From assembly GCA_902729315.2 (NCBI GenBank), contig LR746264.1, forward strand, positions 11,381,878 through 11,445,877: a DNA stretch of 64,000 bases, written 5' to 3'. Origin of the DNA: Spirodela intermedia. Taxonomy: Eukaryota > Streptophyta > Magnoliopsida > Alismatales > Araceae. Position 1 is the first letter of the stretch; each line of letters begins with the position of its first letter. Shown piece by piece: positions 58,906-64,000 of this stretch. The notes under the pieces were generated by a model. The model was given only the letters and a program-made list of their open reading frames with translations, was not told the origin of the DNA and did no database searches. The translations under genes and the position numbers were made by a program.

Positions 58906-61531
58906 CCCACTCACCATATTTGGTTGACACAAAAGAACCTAGCACTGATGGTGTGGTCCTCATCCTCCAAACGAGTTTCTTTTGAAGTATGTTGAGTACA
59001 TCTTGAGAGCGAATACCTAGGCCACCCTCATCCGTAGGTTGACATGCTTTCTCCCAAGAAACTTCGGCGTTGGCAACGAGGTCCCTCAAGTTGTCCATCC
59101 CAAAGGAAGGGCGTGCATATCCGTCTAATAGCGTAAGGCGATTATGCAGTACCTCATGGACTGCCAAAGGTGTAATGGCATGCTCATGAGGACATGGCGT
59201 ATCAAGCTGAATCCGTCCTCCGAGGGGATAGAAGCTGTAACTTCCATCCCGCTAGTTTCTTCCTCAACTTCCCCACTAGAGCGTCAAAATAGTGTATGCG
59301 CCTGGCGAGGAAGATAAGACATCCTAGATAGTCAAAAGGTAGGTGTCCACGAGAGAACCCTATTAGGCCTTGGATGCGTCGTATGGTCCCTATGGGGTAG
59401 AAGGGCCTACTATGAAGCTACTCTTTGAGGCATTGGCGAGTTGACCTGCAGCTTCGCTCATACCTCGAGATAATACTCATGAGCCCTCTATTAGATCTCT
59501 CACATCCATTGAGGAAGAGTATCGCATCATCAGCAAAGAGAGTGTGAGATGATCGGACAACCCCTCTTGAGTAATATGGTGGATAAATCCTTGATTGATC
59601 GCTTGGGTGAGGATCGTGAGGACTTCTTGACCAAGATGAAGAGGGTGGGTGATAATGGATAATACATCGTAGACCTCTACGTGGCCGTGAAGAATGGTGT
59701 AGAGCTATCATTCACCAATAAAGAAAGTGATTCTCCTAACACATGCATCGACTAAGTCAATGAAGTCGTCGGTGAACCCAAAGCATCTAAGAACCTTTAT
59801 GAGGAAACTCCACTCTATCATCCTATTAAAAGCCTTTTTCATGTCTAATTTGATGATAATATTGGAGCCTCGGCAGTCATGGCTAAGGGACTGTGCTAGT
59901 TCATGTACTAACATGATGTTATCGTGAATGTACCGTCCCTTGACAAATCCGCATTGCTCGGAGATATAAGTCTATCAAAGAAACTACTCAATCTACGTGT
60001 AATGATCTTAGATACAACTTTATAACACCGTTACATAAAGCTGATAGGTGAAAGTCTCTAAATGAGGTTGGGGTAGTCACCTTTGGTATAAGTGCAAGGA
60101 AGGTAGCCTTCCAACTTCGTGTAAAGACTTTCGATGAAAGATTTCCTTGATAGCCTGGATGAGATCAGTGCCAGCGATATCCCAACAAGAAATGTAAAAT
60201 CAGCTGGGAAACCATTGGGCCGGGTGCACAATGTCTGCTCATAGAAAACTACTTCCTTGATCTCTTCTCTTGTGGGTATGGCGTCGTGAGAGAGTTCTCA
60301 TGGTGAGTGACCAATGATGGGATCGAAGTGAGCATATCATCAGAAATCTCAATGGTGAGAGGTTAAGAGAGTGCGAAAGTACTCAACCCCTACCTCTGTA
60401 TGCAGGAAAGGTCCTGATTATATGTCTCTAAAGAGAGGTATAATCTGAGCGTGGCGATGGCGACGAGGCATGAAAAGAAACAAGTGTTTCTATCACCCTC
60501 TTGTAACAACTAGATGCATGATTTTTGGAGATAGAATAACTCTTATCATCGCACAACCTCATCAAGTTGGTCGCTCACTCTACTCCTCCTTTTCCAAGTA
60601 GCATCTGAATATCTAGCTTGCAGTAGTCTTTCAACTTCTGCTAACTCTTTTTGTAATGCATCAACCTGGTATGAACATTCCCATAGATATGTCGGTTCCA
60701 CCATTTAAAGTGGAGTTTGAGATTCTTTAACCTATAGCTAAGGTTCTCCATAGGAGAATCGAGATATGTCGTGAGTGATTCCGTCGAAACTCTTAAAGTC
60801 TTTATGTTGGAGCCACATGATCTAAAATCTGAAGGAGGGTCGTAGGTGCTCATACTCTGTTTAGGGAGTATGAGGATGAGGTGTGATCTGACCTATAGCG
60901 GGGTAATATCGTGACTAATATGGGATGTCGCACCATGGTGATGATGTTGATGAAACAGCGTCGATACACTCATAAATCAAAGCGTCCTCTCGATTGTTAC
61001 TCCACGTCCATGCCTCACGATGTAGGTGGCTCAATAAGAGATAAAAAATACAGTCATTGAACATCTCCATATTCGGGCCTAGGGATTAGCCCACCTTGGC
61101 GTTCACTAGTATTACGAACAGTTGAAGTCACACTGCTAGATACCAAGGAGACTCAACTAGTGTAGGGTAGTCCCTCACGTCTGAACTAGATCTGCCCAAA
61201 GAGTTTCTCTTTCTTGGATCTATGTGATGCATAGATGACGAAGGTGAACTCTTGGGTGAGATCTCGAACCATCATAGTGATATGCTAGGATCCCTCAACT
61301 AACAACTCCATAGAGTATGGTCTAGTCCAAAAGAGCCAAATATGATTAGTGGGATTGGGTAAAATGATCCATACCTAACTGCCTAAGTAAGGGTTGGATA
61401 CGATCTGATGATATCATAGGCTCAATGAGGCCTACTATACCTAGTCGATCTTGTCGAGATAAGGCTAGCTATATAGAATTGGGTTTGAGGTTGCTTATAC
61501 CTCGACAATTCCATATAATGCTAGGTATCAT
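58906..61531 (-). pseudogene. LINE-A ORF2 (copy A4), C-terminally truncated
   Basis: Starts at 61,531 (ATG three bases after the ORF1 stop). Endonuclease with a GDF site near 61,120. RT motif A (KLDMKKAFNR) near 59,830, motif C near 59,515-59,540. Thumb 58,960-59,340. Truncated at the same point as A1, so RNase H is missing. Confidence 0.85.
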
Positions 61532-61534
61532 GAT

Positions 61535-64000
61535 CTAATGAGTGGCCCCACGAGTCCTAGATCTCGTGGAGTAAGGTGGCGTCTAGTGAATCGTGTGGTC
61601 CTAACCTCCGTCGATAACCCTCCTCTAAATAGGTAGTCTCAATGTAGTCTGAGCTACCATCCTCATGGTACTAATCGTATGGCCACTAGTATCATGAGCA
61701 CTAGATGAGGAGGATGGGTGTGGTGCTTGGCGATTAGTTAAGCACTGTCTTCTATCGGGGCTCTCTCTAGAATCAGCGGGTGGTGGATCAAGTCTAGGAA
61801 ACTGATTTGGCGGGTGTAGTAGGGGAGAGGGGAGGTATAAGAATCAGAGCGAGGGGCTACGTAAGATGTACTAATAGGAAGTATGCTGGGGTAGGCCCTC
61901 CTAGTAGATCATCGGCGAGGATTTGAGGGGATGGATAGTGCCCAAGCCTATACCCTCAAAGAAAGGGGTAGACCTTGGTGGGTGGGGACTAAGAGGTGAA
62001 GGACTCCTACTCGTGGGGAAGAGTGAATGGGCAGGGAGGCTGGGTGGTGGAGAGACACTAATGGATGGAGTGGGGTGGGTGAGTATAAGAGGTTGGATAG
62101 CCGGGGATCTAGTATGTGGGGTTTGACTAGATGAGTCCCTCGTAGTGGGGATGCTAGCCCTTTGGAAGGCCTAGTTCCCCTCTGTGCAGGTCCCTCAAAG
62201 TCTCTCTCATCTAAAGCCTCTAAGACCTCGAAGGTGTTTGAGGTTAGGGGTTTCTTTCCCTTGCCTAAAGGGAAGGTGTAGCCTCTCGTGTTCCTTTCTT
62301 TCCTCTTGTGTGGATGGAAGAAGGCGTTCAGCTGCCGGCTTTCACCGTGCATGTTGTGTCTCAATTAGTGACCTAGGCATTTCTGTGCCTTTCGAGGTAA
62401 GGGAGGTGGAGCCGCCATAGGGGCAGTCGACCTCTGAGGATGGCGAGCACTCTGAGCATCCTTTCTCATTTCGACAAGGTAATCGTCATATGAGATCGGT
62501 ACTAAGAAGGCTCGTGTGGTGCTTGTGGTATACTTGCCTTCGGCGACATGTGCTAGCAGTGTGGCCCAAGATAGCACAATGTGTGCAGAAATATGGTAAT
62601 CTCTCATAAATGATAGGCTGATAAAGCTCATCATCTCCACTACATATAACGAGAGTCCTCTGTAGAGGGCCATTAGGTCCACCTATATACAAACTTCGTG
62701 CGTATCTGGCTGGTTGAACATTTTTATGCAGGTCAAGGTATATGAATGTTCCCACATTGCCAAAGACTTAAGTGCCTTTGGCGTAAATAAATGGGCAGGT
62801 AGGCCAAGGAAGCCCACCCATAATGGAACCACATGAGACTGATGTGCTCGATACCTATGTGGTGCATGGTGTCCATCTGTGGTATGGAGGTAGACTCCCT
62901 ATTGTCCAAGTGGGTTGGCTCCATGCTGTGATAATTAAGCTTCTAGCTCAAAGCGGATATATATGCTACGATAGTCTCGAGCTCCGATGGAGACTTCGGC
63001 CCTGAAAATTTCAAGTGCTAAGTAAATCTTCTCTATGTCACCTATGGTTGGTCATTTCGTAGTGAAACGACCAACTAAGGTATATTGGAATGTGGCTGCC
63101 ATCTAGGAGACCTCCTCATAAGTAAAAGCTATTGTCCTCTTCCCATCATCCTCGCTATAGCTTCGTACTAGGATAGTGGTATCATAGAATGGGAATAGTA
63201 CGGCCTTGCGGTTCTTGTGATATCACGATGCGTGTGGAGGGACAGGGGTCTAGACACTCGTTAGCCCATGATAAATGTCCGATGGGCATAGTCGGGTTTG
63301 GCCTATGGGGCACAATAGAGTCTAGCCCACTAGGTGTAGATATATTGTGCCCAAGGGATGTGTTTGGGGCCAATATTGAGGTCTCAACTAGTGCTGGAAT
63401 CCTAGTTGGTTCGAGAGGCTTGTGCGAGAGCCTAAGGGCCCCTATAGGTAAAGGTAAAACCGGCTCAATTTGTTGACTCGGGGTAGGCCTAGAGGATGTG
63501 GCGAGGGTGGGCGTAAAAGTCGGCGTCCTATCTTCTTTTGGGCGTAGGCTTTGCCTAGTTGGGCAAGAGCTTGGACTGTGCAGCTGAGCGGCTGCTCGGG
63601 CTCGGCACAGCCACACTGGCCTAGGCGGTCGTCTGAGCGGCGCAGCCTGGCTGGGCTGGGTCGGCATAGCTGAGCTAAGCGGCCTCGAGATGGCTACAGG
63701 CGGCTCAGCTCTAGCCACCTTGCGGAGGCTTCGCGAGCAGCGCATGCGGTGCCGGTGGCGGGCTCGACGCGTGATGGCGTAGGGTTCCGTGCGATGCCAT
63801 CGTCGCGGTGTTTGGCGTTGATGGCGTCGGTAGCGTCCCAGCGAGGCATCGGCGATCGCAAAAGTTGCGGCACCTTTATGGCCACGTGATCCCTCTGTTG
63901 ATCTCAAGATCAGCGGTTGGATCAAGTTGGCGTTATGGCGTGACCGTCGAGGCAGTGCCTCGATAGCGGCTGTTGAGGCCTTTATAGCGGCTGATTCCGA
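61535..64000 (-). pseudogene. LINE-A ORF1 (copy A4), 5' end outside window
   Basis: Stop at 61,535-61,537. CCHC knuckle near 62,530-62,605 (FCTHCAILGH). DUF4283-like core near 62,690-63,120. The GC-rich N-terminal half reads as a 247-residue stretch at 63,182-63,925. The start lies beyond 64,000. Confidence 0.8.

Larger units (their letters stand above)
36191..64000. repeat. Right arm of giant inverted duplication
   Basis: Reverse complement of the left arm, element by element and in the same order from the axis: desaturase fragment, telomeric array, LINE-A truncated copy, element C, telomeric array, 5S element, LINE-B, telomeric array, LINE-A, then a segment (55,997-58,602) missing on the left, LINE-B fragment, and LINE-A in opposite orientation. 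It keeps the uninterrupted target site of the left-arm LTR element near 63,480-63,490. The arm continues past the window end. Confidence 0.9.
58906..64000 (-). mobile_element. LINE-A copy A4 (partial, continues past window)
   Basis: Minus-strand LINE-A, mirror of A1. It begins at filler junction 58,886-58,905, inside ORF2 downstream of the thumb, and runs through ORF2 and ORF1 to the window end. It lacks the LTR insertion: the target site near 63,480-63,492 is intact. Confidence 0.88.

Noticed and set aside
63182-63925. Host gene encoding a 247-residue protein
   Set aside because: It corresponds to the N-terminal half of LINE-A ORF1, present in A2 and A3.
3540-64000. Simple fold-back read (one molecule sequenced on both strands)
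   Set aside because: The LTR element with target duplication is in one arm and the intact empty site in the other. A misjoin of two haplotypes remains possible.

Overview
This window is plant nuclear DNA, and almost all of it is retroelements embedded in telomeric repeat. The evidence for a plant is: TTTAGGG-type arrays, 5S rRNA-derived sequence of the plant type, LINEs with the plant L1 layout (ORF1 with a CCHC knuckle; ORF2 with endonuclease, reverse transcriptase and C-terminal RNase H), a gypsy-type LTR element, and broken copies of two recognisable plant genes (U2B''-type spliceosomal protein and sphingolipid delta-8 desaturase). I see no intact host gene. The species cannot be named from this sequence.

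The window is one very large inverted duplication with its axis near 36,190. Left arm, reading outward from the axis (all minus strand unless stated): desaturase fragment, 16 telomeric units, 5'-truncated LINE-A copy (A5), element C, telomeric units, 5S-derived element, LINE-B (B1), telomeric units, LINE-A (A2), LINE-B fragment (B4), LINE-A in plus orientation (A1), then element C and a run of 5S-derived elements and a U2B'' retrocopy to position 1. Right arm mirrors this on the opposite strand: desaturase fragment, telomeric units, A6, C, telomeric units, 5S element, B2, telomeric units, A3, telomeric units, 5S element, B3, then A4 to the window end. The arms differ by two large events: a 7.1-kb gypsy-type element (3,943-11,044, target duplication CCTAC) present only in the left arm, and a 2.6-kb deletion at 15,920/15,921, also in the left arm.

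The strongest biological pattern is polarity. Between about 15,900 and 56,500, and again at 1-2,500, every insertion that touches telomeric repeat has its sense strand on the CCCTAAA strand, and its 3' A-tract abuts CCCTAAA repeats. Many insertions are 5'-truncated straight into telomeric repeat. Two unrelated LINE families, a 5S-derived SINE-like element and two host mRNA copies all follow the rule. This is what one expects if the 3' end of the TTTAGGG strand primes reverse transcription, with telomeric DNA added in between, as in telomere-associated LINEs of insects and green algae. The two arms then point their telomeric G-strands at each other, as in an end-to-end or sister-chromatid fusion.

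A serious caveat applies. Differences between matching copies are mostly tiny replacements or gaps around CAG/CTG and CG-rich words, and matching telomeric arrays read as 7-mers in the left arm and largely 6-mers in the right. This looks like strand-dependent sequencing or consensus error, so many frameshifts may be false and the palindrome needs independent confirmation. The one-sided LTR insertion shows the two arms are not simply one molecule read twice.
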